From positions 222,940,399 to 223,004,398 of the forward strand of contig OY986435.1 of assembly GCA_963920525.1 (NCBI GenBank): DNA of 64,000 nucleotides, written 5' to 3'. The notes below the pieces were generated by a model. It made no database searches. It had not been told where the DNA came from and was given only the letters and a program-made list of their open reading frames with translations. Each line of letters opens with the position of its first letter. Positions within the stretch are counted from its first letter, which is position 1. The translations under genes were made by a program, and so were the position numbers. This stretch comes from Dichetophora obliterata (taxonomy: Eukaryota > Arthropoda > Insecta > Diptera > Sciomyzidae). Shown here piece after piece: positions 9,691-20,698 of this stretch.

Positions 9691-12600
9691 TAGAGTGGGT
9701 TGCAAAAAAAAGTTTAAAAAGTCCGCCCCTCATATGAAAGCTTACCTCGAGAGAATTACGTGGGCATACAAATTTATTTTTAGGCACCCTGTATGAACCG
9801 CCAAAACCGTTTTTTCGTTATAACTTTGCTTCCTTAAGTCCGATCTTCAAATGCAATATATCGTTAAAAAGGTATTAATGAACCCTACAATTGCTTTATA
9901 GGCTCCATCAACCTAAAACCTCAAATTCGTTAAATTATTTCAGTTACGCAGACTTCTACCCCCCTAATTGAAAAATATTTTTTCATAAATAAAAAGCCCT
10001 TAAAAAAATTAACAAAGTTTGTCCTTGAAAGTTTTTAAATAAGTTGATAATCAAACAAGTTACAACCGATTAAGTTTAGAATTCAAAATAACCATTCTTT
10101 AAAATGTTATTTTAATTTTCTGTTAATTTTTAAGATTTTAAATTAAACAAAACAAAAATACCATCAAACACACTGTTAATCAATATTTTTTTAATATAAA
10201 AAATTAATATTAAATATTAAAATCAAAGCAATAGAAACAACAACAAATTAAGTATATAAATTAATTACGTAATTTATTAATTGGATCAAACCAAATCTTT
10301 TCGAGATTCTAAGCTGCTGTATCGTTCGCGGCTTTCGAGTTTGGCGAAAATGTGTCCAAGACGGTTTTCGTCAGTTACTGCAAGTGCTGATTCACTTACA
10401 ACATGCACGAAGCGTTAGGTGCTTTGCGAGTGACATGGAAAATCTGAAAATTTGAAAATATTAGAAAAATACATGTTATGATTTATTTTAAACAATTTTT
10501 ACCGGGGATTTTTATTATTTTGTTTTCTGAGTATTCCAATTCAGCTTACTCATCATCCGTAAAGAATTGCAAGCACGGTGGTTCCGTGCTCTTAAATTTA
10601 CTCCAGTCAATCATTTTTGTAAAGCAATCGCTATCAAAATTTATTATTTCCTTTATTGGAATATAAAATTCCCTGACCGATAATGGTGGATCATATCGCG
10701 CTGTTCTTATAAGCTGATATCAATGCATACGTATTGCTTGATCCGGGTCCGTAATCATGGAAAGAAGAATATTTTCGGGATGGCAATAGTATGCGTTATA
10801 TTCTACAGTTCTTCGAATTACAGTTTGCAAGTCTGTTGGCAGCTGACGTATCCAACATATATATTTAAAAATATGTCGACTTCCGTGGATGGCTTGTGGT
10901 TGACTTTTAACAAGAAACCAAAATGGTGCATAAGCTTTTACAACGAATGCGACCAGGTTTCGTAAAGCTGCAGAAGGGTTTGTTTTTGATACATAGAGAC
11001 GTAGAAGTCTCGATGCGGTTGTCAACCAGCGCGCTGTACTTACAGGTCCGGGCTTTTCTCTCGCTAGTTTTTCATTGCAATTTCCGCTGCTTACAGCACA
11101 AACCATTCGGTAAAGATAACGCTGGTCACTCCGTATTGCCCAGCTTTCGATGTTATTTGGCATAGCACCCATTGAAATCTGCTCAAATCCATGTGCGATC
11201 TAAGAAAAAGGATTAAAATAATGTGGTTAAAAATAATAATATGCTATAAATTTATTTAAATAAAACTTACCGATAGTTTTTCACAAGTCAACAATTCTGA
11301 ACCCATTTCTCCCGGCCAGATTCCAGGTCCTTTTTGCTTGCCATAAAAACTTATTATAAGCGCTTTAAGGGGAAGCTCATTAAATTGGAATGGCTCATTA
11401 AAATTCCATTGTAATGGCCGTTGCAGGTATCGCTCTATACAAACGTTTACGCCTGTTTTGTGTCCCGTGTTTACAGCAGTTCCATCGCAGCTTATGGCAA
11501 TCAAATGTTCGGTAGAAAAATTTTCTTTTTCAAGAAAATTTAAAATGGCCTCTTGAATTTCTTTGCCAGTTCCTCCACTTGGTGTTGCGTAGCCAATAAA
11601 TTTGGAATCTGGCTCCTTTACAATTGTAATGTGCTCCTCTACAATTCTCGTCAGTTGGGTTTGGTTGTTTGCTATAATCTTCTTTAACGTTTGTTCTTTT
11701 TTTCCATCATATGAGATGCATTTTAACAAAGTGTCATTATTAGCTGCTGCCTTGGCTAATGCTCGGAATTTAGCGCGTTCTCTAAAAATTTTATTTTTAT
11801 CTATGATAAGACCATCAAAAAAATTTAAAATCTTGTCGGTCACATCGGGAAAATCTTCTTTCGCTTTTGCGGCAATTGATATTCGTAAGTCTTTTATAAG
11901 CGTTGTAGCAAGCAATGATCCGTAGCGATCTGATGTATTCGAACGATCCAAGGCCATGGAGTAATTCGACAATGAAATGTCTGATATTTTTAGTATCGAT
12001 TCGAATGTTGGTGTTATGTCGCGATAGCTTTCATCAAATTCCTCTTCGTCACTTGAGTTCGGCACGTACCCAGCGGTAAAAACAGATTGCGGAGGAAATG
12101 CAGACTCAAAATAAGACTCAATGACTGACACGTTTTCATTTTCACCAGCTGCATGTTCAGATTGTTCCTGCGTATCCAAAGATAAAAGCCTTGCTCCACA
12201 TTGGTCAATGAAAAAATATTTGGCCTTTTGCGGTATTTTTTTAAAGTAAGAGCAGCTACACTGTTTTTTTGTATCTATTCCACACTTGCATTTAGAAATC
12301 TTAAAAATTTTATTCCATTCTTCTTCGCAGTATTATTATATCGCAATGCTTTTTTACAAGGTCATTAAGGTTCCTTCTTATTGTTGATTTTTCAACTATT
12401 GGAATGCCTGTGCGGTGCCACAATATGGAAAGTATTGATATCGCGTTATTAAAATATTTTGTTAATTTTTCTTTCTTTGGCACACTTGCAGTACCTTCAC
12501 GTTTAAGAAATAGTAAATATTCAATAACATCGCGTTTTGTCGGTAGTTTCGATTTATTAATTTCACACGCGACGAAAAACATAATTGGAGAGAATATCTT

Positions 12601-13184
12601 AAGATAGTATTTTTATGAAAAACTTATATAAATGATTTGTTTCGTGTCAACATATAATTCATTGGAAACTGATTAAAAATTAAATATTGTAAAAAAACTG
12701 ATATGATATGATAGGTATGTAATTTCAAAGTTTAAAACAACACAATTTCATTGTTTCACAAGGAAGAACCCTTTCTTGGCCGTTCCAAACTTTGATCTAT
12801 GGTAACTTTTTTGATTATTAACTTATTTAAAAACTTTCAAGGACAAACTTTGTTGGGTTTTTAAGGGCTTTTTGTTTATGAAAAAATATTTTTCAATTAG
12901 GGGGGTAGAAGTCTGCGTAACTGAAATAATTTAACGAATTTGAGGTTTTAGGTTGATGGAGCCTATAAAACAATTGTAGGGTTCATTAATACCTTTTTAA
13001 CGATATATTGCATTTGAAGATCAGACTTAAGGAAGCAAAGTTATAACGAAAAAACGGTTTTGGCGGTTCATACAGGGTGCCTAAAAAAAAATTTTATGCC
13101 CACTTACCCCTCTCGATGTAAGCTTTCATATAAGGGGCGGACTTTTCAAGCTTATTTTTTTTGTATGGGGACCGACCCGGTCTA
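9691..13184 (-). mobile_element. hAT-like transposon with ~370-bp inverted repeats, decayed (element A)
   Basis: The ends are TAGAGTGGGTTGC (9691) and, complemented, TAGACCGGGTCGG (13184). Long imperfect terminal inverted repeats run 9691-10055 and 12811-13184. The element is flanked by a perfect 8-bp duplication, ATGTACAA (9683-9690 and 13185-13192), which fits the hAT pattern nTnnnnAn; the TAGAG start fits YARNG. Inside is a minus-strand transposase pseudogene with introns. The insertion sits in a gypsy pol fragment whose reading continues on both sides, confirming the borders. Confidence 0.85.
10286..12582 (-). pseudogene. Spliced hAT-like transposase pseudogene of element A
   Basis: Exon 1 runs 12582 to 11271, with a one-base frame break near 12310. 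It starts with a helical domain, then a Cys-rich patch (CKCGIDTKKQCSCSYF), a DEEEF-type acidic stretch, and the catalytic-type block GTGKEIQEAILNFL / AISCDGTAVNTG / FNELPLKALI. A 71-bp intron follows (donor GTAAGT just after 11271, acceptor CTTAG before 11199). Exon 2 runs 11199-10546 with SARW-type TARWLTTASRLLRLY and YNAYYCHPENILL; it has an in-frame TGA at 10720. A possible exon 3 (10443-10286) reads CHSQST, a stop, RFVHVV, LESRERYSSLESRKD, but its phase does not fit the obvious donor. The architecture parallels the intact protein at 37391-39610. I recognise the group from unnamed insect proteins, not by a formal name. Confidence 0.75.
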
Positions 13185-13290
13185 ATGTACAATTAGGAAA
13201 AAAGCTACTTGAGCTTTTACATACCGGACATCCTGGTATTGTAAGTTCAAAAATCCTATTACTGTCTTTTCAAAAATATATACAACGTGA
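13185..13290 (+). pseudogene. Ty3/gypsy-type pol fragment, right part
   Basis: Continues the frame broken at 9690: LGKKLLELLHTGHPGIV, the His-rich start of the integrase zinc-binding domain of gypsy-type elements (LLHxGHPGI). It is lost after about 30 codons. No LTRs are visible on either side. Confidence 0.7.
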
Positions 13291-15279
13291 AAAATTGAGT
13301 TAGCCTAGATTTTTCAAAAGTTAGGCAATTTTGCATTTTCTTCCATTTTGACCAGATTTGAATGTTAAACTTAAAAACTTTAAGAATAATTTTAAACAAC
13401 TTTTTTACTCAAATTATTATTTTTACTTCATAAGTAGATTGAATTCTGAAAATTGAAGCAAAATCGGAGATGGTCAACATTTTTCTAGCCAAATATGGGT
13501 CAAAGGTGACTAAATTTCAATAGCAAATATTTCGAGATTTTGATGTGATTGGGAAAAACTGACTATGTTACTAAATTTTACGACCAAAAATATACGTTTA
13601 CGTGTCTCGGCATTTTCGTGTGTCTTTTTGACATCCCTCCAGTGTTATGAAGTTAACGTAAAAGTGAATAACATTGGCACATTTGTCAGTTTCATGATTT
13701 CTTAAGCCGTGTGTGACTATCGCGAAGTGGTTTTAAAAAAATGTGTAACCACCAAAAACAAAATTTTGCAGGAGAAGCAATCTTCTAGTTTTGACTGCTT
13801 GAGCAGTGTGATGAACTCGATGTTTGTGATGGATATAACTTTAAGGGCCGTTTTCTCAATTTTCGGTTAGTCAAGCTATTAACCGGGAGTTAGCTAACCG
13901 TACGATAACTAAAAAAACAGTTTCGTTTTCACCAAGTGTCGGTTAAGCAACTGTCGGTTAAGTCATTAATTGTGAATTTTTTCAATTGTTAAAACATGCC
14001 GAACTTTCCGGTGTTGCCTTTAGTCATTTTGCATAATAGCATCAAAAAAGTAGCAAAAAGTATTAAAAAATGAATCTAATTGTGTGCTCAAGCAACCCTT
14101 AACACAAATAGCAAGCATTGCTTTGTTGAACTAATTTTAATAACAAAAAAATCGTGTTAATTGAAGTAATCTAATAATATTTTGAAAGAAAAATAACAAA
14201 TTCATGAACACAAATAGCATATCTATTGAAACTAAAAAAAATTCAAAAGAAATAATAAATAATTGAATACAAAAAATAATGCCCCTTGCATAACCAATCT
14301 CAACTTGAATTAATTTGGTAATTTCGTTTTACATTTTATAGTAAATATGAATAATATGCCTAAAATTGTATATAAAAATGCAAAAAGGGTTTTTCTTATT
14401 TGTGTTTTGACTTATTTTTACATAAAATGCAACTTTGCAACAAACATAGCATAACCACCAAACAAACATTTCAGCGAAGAGAATAAATTAACGAAAATGA
14501 ACACCGAAAATGTTTGGCTAGCATAACCACGGCATTAGAGATCTAAAATTTTGGGATTAGATGGATTTGTTCATGTGCAATCGTTTGTCACTAAAAAGTG
14601 AATTTCGAATTTCGTGTTGGTTACACTTTTTTTGCGCCTCATTTATTAAGATGTGATCTTATGGTCGAAACAGCAGAGGATTTTTGAAATAAAATTAAAA
14701 ATCCAATTTTCAAAACATTTTCAAATAGTTGCAAATTTTGAAAACACATAATTCCTTAAAAAAATTAATAAGTTACAAATAAAATCTTTTCAAACTTCCT
14801 TATAGCAGTACATGTATCCAAATAAGATGGATATAGAAAAGTTGGGAACTGAACTTGAATTCTAAGATGGATATAGAAATAAGATGTATCCAAATAAGAT
14901 GGATATAGAAAAGTTGGGAACTGAACGGAAAACTAAATTGACCAACAATACACGTTTAGAAATCATGGACTAAATTTTAAACGTTTCGGATTACAGCAAC
15001 ACCAAAAAAGGTTACCTTTTAATCCAAGGAAAAGTTTAAAATTTTGCAATCCAAAAAAGATTAGTTTTCAATCCGCAAAAAGTTTAAAAACAGATATATA
15101 AATATCAGCTTAAAATGGAAATCTTTTCAGACCAATTCATGATTTGAACACACGTTCTTTGTTGTGCTGGTCCAACACCTTATCCACTCGTTCATATCAA
15201 TTGCTAAGAAAGTTACGCTTATTTTGCATCATAACGAATGCAAGTAAGTTCTTTTTAGGAACGTGGGTTGGAGACTCAG
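13291..15279. other. AT-rich stretch without recognisable genes; one 71-bp duplication
   Basis: I see no gene, RNA or transposon end I can support. The only structure is a local direct duplication: the block beginning GTATCCAAATAAGATGG occurs at about 14815 and again at about 14886, followed in both cases by ATAGAAAAGTTGGGAACTG. A cluster of TAACCG/CGGTTA words lies around 13870-13960. Confidence 0.5.
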
Positions 15280-15280
15280 C

Positions 15281-15640
15281 TAAATTAAACTAATGTTGGG
15301 ATCAAAAAGTAGTACTTTTTGAATTAAAAACTGCTTTAAACCAAAGTTTGGATAAGAAAGTAGTCCAAAGTTTTTACCCGTGTAGTGTTCAATATGTCCC
15401 AATTTTTGTACAGGGTTACAATCAAATAACAGACTTGAATAGAAATTTTTTACCAAATAAAAACATTGTGGTCGCCTAAATCGGTCAAAAACCCCAATGT
15501 GCGCTGCTAAAAAATTTTTTTTCAATGCTGAACAATTGTTTATATGCCCCAATGGCCGTACAGGGTTCAAATCAAATAACATACTTGAGTAGAAACTACT
15601 TACCGAATAAACTTATTTTGGCTACCTAAAAAAAACGAGC
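15281..15640. repeat. Two diverged units of a ~152-bp tandem repeat
   Basis: Contains the marker words CCCCAATGTGCGCTG, TTGAATATGT-like, GTACAGGGTT and AATCAAATAACA found in the array at 18450-19010, in the same orientation. It is probably the far part of the same Helitron-like element, separated by the Tc1 insertion (15979-17652) and a small piggyBac-type MITE. Confidence 0.6.
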
Positions 15641-15780
15641 GACATGCATACATCTTTTTCCCTATTTTTTTTTTCTTATGTCCCGATTTATTTTTTGTAA
15701 AATCCAAATTTTCCAAAACAAACAAGACATAACAAAAGAAAAAATACCATTTTTTATTTCTTTGATATGTATTGTCTTAA

Positions 15781-15918
15781 CCCAATAAGGACGATGATGC
15801 CATATCGCATCACTAAGTCGGGTGCAGCAAAATGAATCGTTTCACATAAAAATGTTTCAAAACCAAAATTATATAAAAATTAGCACATGTATGAAAAAAT
15901 TGTCCCGTCTTTAAGGCG
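15781..15918. mobile_element. Short piggyBac-type MITE flanked by TTAA
   Basis: TTAA at 15777-15780 and 15919-15922 flank a 138-bp segment beginning CCCAATAAGGACGATG and ending, complemented, CGCCTTAAAGACGGG. TTAA duplications and CCCxxTAAGGAC-type ends are usual for piggyBac-like elements. Near its start is GATGCCATATCGCATC, an almost perfect palindrome shared with 33011-33030. Confidence 0.55.
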
Positions 15919-15978
15919 TTAAGAACATTGATAAAAAAAAACAAAAGTGGCCTGCTAGTCATACATAAAATCTATATA

Positions 15979-17652
15979 CAGTATCGGACAAAACTAAAGC
16001 ACGGAATATTGCTTACTACTATGTAGTTAAAAAAAATTGGAAAACTTGGTTGGATTTAATTTTTTTTTTATTATTTTATAATGATTATACACTAAGTTTA
16101 CTAAAAAAAAAACATAATAATATTCTTTATTTAAAACAAAAAGAATCATATTTCATTGAAAATATTCGTTATCCTTACGCGACAAAACTAAAGCACAGGT
16201 TCAATATATTAAAAAAAAAAATTTATTTATCTAATACTTGGTTGCGTAACCCTTATTTTTCATTACTGCTGCACATCTGCGTGGCATGGACTCAATAAGA
16301 TTGGACAAGACATTCCCAGAAATGCCTTTCCATGCGATTTCTGCTTGACGGAAAAGCTCGTCCTTATTTTTGCAAGTTTCGCGTAATATTTTACGATCTA
16401 CAATTTCCTATAGATTTTCTATGGGATTGAGATCTGGCGATTGGGCTGGCCACTTTAAAACATCGATCTTATTATTAACAAACCACTCTTTCACACATTT
16501 TGCAGGGTGTTTGGGGTCGTTATCCTGCTGAAATATCCACTTTAGTGGCATTTCCTCCTCTGCATGTGGTAGCATAACTTCTTGCAAAATATCTTTATAC
16601 ATAAAACGATCCATTATACCGTTTATCTTATGGATTGGTCCGATTCCATGACCCGAAAAACATCCCCAGACCATTACATTCCCTACCCCGTGCTTTACTG
16701 TGCCTTTAGTATAGCGTGGTTCAAGGCGTTTTCCTCTTGGTCTACGCACTAGCTTGAATCCGTCAGAATCCTTTAAATTGAATTTCGATTCATCAGAGAA
16801 AAGCACAGTTTTCCATCGAGAAGTAGTCCAGTTAAGATGTTCCTTTGCAAACTCAAGCCTGGCCTTTACATTTTTATGGGAAATAAACGGTTTTTTTGCG
16901 CTTCTGTATGTTGCGAAGCCACCATCCACAGCTCGTCTTTGGATGGACCTGGGCGTTATGTTTAATTCCAATTGATTTGCAATAGACCTTGCTTATACAA
17001 AAGGATCCTTTTTAATAATCCGAATAATTGCCTGGTCTTCGCGTTTGGTGGTTTTTCGCGGTCGACCACCTCCATGTATGGTAGTCAACGAACCCGAAGA
17101 GCTGAATCGGCTTATAATCCGGGAAATTACGCTATGGTGAATGCCAAATTTCTTAGAAATGCATGTCACTGATTCACCATTATTAAAATCACTAATTATT
17201 TTTTCTCTGATTTGAGTTGAATACTTATTGCGAGCCATTTTGTTTGATAAATTTTAAAAAGATGCACGGCTACTTTGAATGATCAAATATGACTGATATC
17301 CACGTGTCAAATTTTTTTAAACACTCAATGTTCTTCACAAGATGTTCTCCAAATAACGGTTTTCTTATTTAACGGCACTTGTTGTTGGTAGTTTCTAATA
17401 ATCAAATAAAACAGCAAGCATCAAAGATTATGTGCTTTAGTTTTGTCGCTGGCATTTCTTGGCTTTTGGCATAACTTTGTAAAAAAAACATGGTTAAATT
17501 AAAAACAAAAGCATTTTAATTATAATTTTTGTATATTTAGTATGTTTTCCACATAAAATAAAGAATACAAATTAAATAAGTGTTTTTATTTAAACTTTAT
17601 TGTATAATTTGGGAACAAGCAAAAGTCCGTGCTTTAGTTTTGTCCGATACTG
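15979..17652 (-). mobile_element. Tc1-like transposon with IR/DR ends
   Basis: A complete 1674-bp element between TA dinucleotides (15977-15978 and 17653-17654). The outer ends are a 26-bp perfect inverted repeat (CAGTATCGGACAAAAC...). Inner copies of the core GACAAAACTAAAGCAC lie about 200 bp inside each end (16179-16196 and 17432-17449). This is the two-direct-repeats-per-end layout of IR/DR Tc1 elements, where each transposase site is doubled. The transposase gene fills the centre on the minus strand and is inactivated by two nonsense codons, so the copy could only be moved by an enzyme from elsewhere. Confidence 0.9.
16231..17238 (-). pseudogene. Tc1 transposase (DD34E), two in-frame stops
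   Basis: From ATG at 17238 to TAG at 16231 is one frame of 335 codons, the usual length of Tc1 transposases. It begins MARNKYSTQIREKI and holds the paired helix-turn-helix DNA-binding region (SVTCISKKFGIHHSVISRI, then a GRPRK AT-hook-like box, then NITPRSIQRR). The catalytic core follows: VLFSDESKF (D1), IFQQDNDPKH (D2), SPDLNPIEN (E, 34 residues after D2), and the terminal KNKGYATKY. Two point changes break it: TAA at 16993 (after DPFV) and TAG at 16408 (after PIENL, where the family has Trp). Everything else appears intact, pointing to recent loss. Confidence 0.9.
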
Positions 17653-19135
17653 TACATAAAAATGGATGTATGTGGGTATGTTTTTGGGTATGTTTGTATA
17701 TCACGTATAGACTCCAAAACCGCTAAACCGATCTTTATAAAAAAGATCCCAATGTGCGCTGCTAAACGAATATTTTTTGCAATATTGAACAGAGTTGAAT
17801 GTGTCAAAATGGTCGTAAAGGGCTAAAATCAAATAACATCCCTTTAGGAAACAAAGCGCTTCGAAACCACTTTCAAAGTACTTTTCGAAACCACAATAGC
17901 GCTTTGTTCTCGCTTTAAATAGAGCTTTATTTAACATTGTCATGTCATTGGAAAGAAGACCTTTGTTCTCGCTATGAAAAGTGATTAAAAAAAGCGCTTT
18001 GCACTCCCTTCGGAAAGAGCGCTTTCTTTGTTTGCACCTGCATTCGCGACTTCATTTTCGACGGCGTATATTTATGCCCGATGTAATATTTTACATTTAC
18101 GTTTTGAATATCCTAACCACTTGCCACTAATTTTATTATCTTTTTTACTTTATAAACGAGTTAACCTTATTTTTTCACTATTTTGCTGCAACACTTTTTG
18201 ACGAATTAAACTTTTTGCATTTACTAGTGATGAATAATGATGAGAAAACGACAAGCGATGTTAGTCATGAGAGTACGATTAGTCAGCAAAGTATATAACG
18301 AAAAAGAACGAAGAATCTTGAAAGCAAACAGCTTTTTTAAAGCTGAATTTAAAGCGGGAGCAAAGCACTTTTCAAAAGTACTATTCATAGGCAGAGTGAA
18401 GGCCTTTTTACTTGCTTTTTAATAAAGCACTTTAAAATTTCCGATAGGGATACTTCAGTAGAAACTAATTACAATATAAAAACTTTGTGGCCGCATAAAT
18501 AGGTCAAATACCCCAATGTGCGCTGGTAAACAAATTTTTTTTTTGCAATCTTGAATAGTGTTGAATATGTCGCAATGGTCGTACAGACATAAAATCAAAT
18601 AACAGACTTCAGTAGAAACTAAGTATAGAATAAAAACATTGTGGCCGCCTAAATCGGTCAAATACCCCAATGTGCGCTGCTCAAAAAATTTTTGTAATTT
18701 TGAATAGTGTTGAATATGTTGCAAAGGTCGGACAAGGTTTAAATCAAATAACAGACTTCAATAGAAACTACTTACCGAATAAATAAATTTTGGCTATCTA
18801 AGTCGGTCAAATAACCCAATGTGCTCTCCTAAACAATTTTTTTTTTTGCAATCTTGAATAGTGTTGAATATGTCGCAATGATCGTACAGGGTTTAAATAA
18901 AATAACAGGCTCCAATAGAAACTATTTTTCGAATAAAATAAGTTTAGCTTCGTAAATCGGTCAAATACCCCAATGTGCGCTGTTAAACGAATTTTCTCAG
19001 TAATGAAACCTAGTTAGATCGATTTTTGGCCCCCGAAAACCCTCAAACTAAAAATTTCATCGAAATTGCTTGGGCCGTTTTCGAGAACTCATTTACAAAC
19101 AAACAAACAAATATTGCTCGTTTAATAGTATAAGA
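17653..19135 (-). mobile_element. Helitron-like element, 5'-terminal part with tandem array
   Basis: The + strand end TAGTATAAGA|T at 19135 is, complemented, A|TCTTATACTATTAAACG, the TC 5' end of a Helitron inserted next to an A. The TTTGTTTGTTTGT run follows just inside, as in other Helitrons here (40667-42813, 49641-50353). The internal part is a tandem array (18450-19010). The other end (CTAG) was not found; the element probably extended to about 15280 before the Tc1 insertion. No Rep/helicase coding is visible, so it is non-autonomous. Confidence 0.55.
18450..19010. repeat. ~152-bp tandem repeat array, about four units
   Basis: The word CCCAATGTGCKCT recurs at about 18512, 18666, 18817 and 18969 (spacing 151-154 bp). 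Each unit also has TTGAATAGTGTTGAATATGT, a GTACAGG block, AATCAAATAACAG and AGTAGAAACTA. A further partial unit is at 17745-17850, and two are at 15281-15640. Central tandem repeats are common in Helitron-derived DINE/HINE elements of flies. Confidence 0.8.
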
Positions 19136-19829
19136 TTAATTAAGATTAAGACTAGAAACAGCAAGTTCTTTATTTGTGCTGTTTCAACGAACTATTCATT
19201 AATTTGACCTTTTGTTGTGAGAGGAAATAATTATTTAATTCTAAATTCTCAAATTCGCGCTCATATGAAAGATTTAATTCCAACATTGAAACCAAATCGT
19301 TACTTCTCAAATTAGATGAATGGATGATGAATCATACTCGTCAAGCTGTTATGGTAATCATTAAAATATTTGAGTAGATTTTGAAATTTACTTAGGCTCA
19401 AAGAGCAAAGTGTAGTGAAGGCGTGTCTCAGAGCCGTACCTCTGAGCCATGATGATACTAATTGATTAAAAAACCATTCGCCTTTTGATGTTATTGTGAA
19501 ACATCCATCCACTATGAGAGAGAGGGAACTAGTGGCAAAACACTAGCAAATATTTAGTTTTAAAATGCATCTACTCCACCGTTTCGTTAAAGCTGTGACC
19601 TGCAACATAGCCAAATTCAGGAGTGAACTGAGAGCGAAAGAGAACAACGTGAACTTGACTTTTCTCTGTACGTCTGCCACATTCGCCTATGCCTTGAATG
19701 CAGCCAGTCTTAAGATACAGATACTCGTTCGTGGCGAGTAATTTTTAGTTGTTTTTGACCTGTCTTGCCGTGTTGTTCATTAGTGCTTAAAAGTGTCTGC
19801 TGGAGGGCTTGAGTTTTTCTCTGATGTCA

Positions 19830-19830
<1 letters not shown>

Positions 19831-19861
<31 letters not shown>
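19831..19861. repeat. (TA)n microsatellite
   Basis: About 15 TA units. The stretch from 19136 to 20581 holds no recognisable gene. It lies directly upstream of the Fas1 start codon and should contain 5' UTR or promoter sequence, but I see no TATA box or initiator that I would defend. Confidence 0.8.
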
Positions 19862-19865
<4 letters not shown>

Positions 19866-20581
19866 TTATTACTCTAATTAAAATAACTCTCGAGCTTTCA
19901 TTCTCAAGTGAACAATTTTCGCTGTTACTAAAACAAAAATCTTGAGTCGCCTCAATTCATTTGCTTAAATCCCAAGCACTACTCATCACAGCGTTGAAAT
20001 TTTGTATTTGATGAGAATTTTGCAACAATTATCGATTAAACTCATAACTAAAAATCGATGCTAACAAACAAACCCATGTTATATAATGCAAATATAGTGT
20101 TTTCTTGAATTCCAATTTTAACGGCGGTGGACATAGAAAGTGGAACTCGCAAGTGGGTGTGTATGTGTGTTTGTGTTAGACTCTTTACAAGGACTGGCAG
20201 CTTGGAGTCCTGCGAAACCCTATGTTGACGACAGGAAGTGTTCTGAGGCAAGGGTTTCGGGTTCGCTCATAACAGTTGGCGTTGATTTGGCCATTTTTTT
20301 TTCCTTTTTGGCCAGTTGTTTGTTGTGTGGCCTGCAAGTCGACCGAACTCACTTACCTAAAGACAGGACTAATCAATCGTTTGTTATGGCTTATGTAACA
20401 AGGGTTGTTCGCATTAGCGGCTGGTTTCTTCCTTAAAAGTCTACAGTTTGACCAAATTTGTCGCCAATTGAAATTTGTATTTTTATTTTCAGATAGTGGG
20501 CTCAAAGCATCGAGAACGAAAGAACGAACATTTGTATTTTGTTCGCTGACAAATAGGCTAAACTACCTGCAATAGCTTGTA

Positions 20582-20698
20582 ATGTGGTGCAACCGTGGAA
20601 TAGGGTTGCTTTGTGCACTGTTTCTATGGTGCAATAGTGTTGCACCTGCCCGTGCTACTATACTGGATAAGTTGCGAGATGATCCGGATTTATCGCAG
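20582..20698 (+). CDS. Fas1: Fas1 exon 1: start codon and signal peptide
   Basis: Starts MWCNRGIGLLCALFLWC, a short basic head and a hydrophobic core ending at a likely cleavage site after ...PARA. The mature start is ILDKLRDDPDLSQ. The exon is 117 nt, ends in phase 0, and its donor is GTAAGT. The ATG is the first of this frame after upstream stops. Intron 1 (20699-28969) is 8.3 kb and filled with transposons. Confidence 0.85.
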
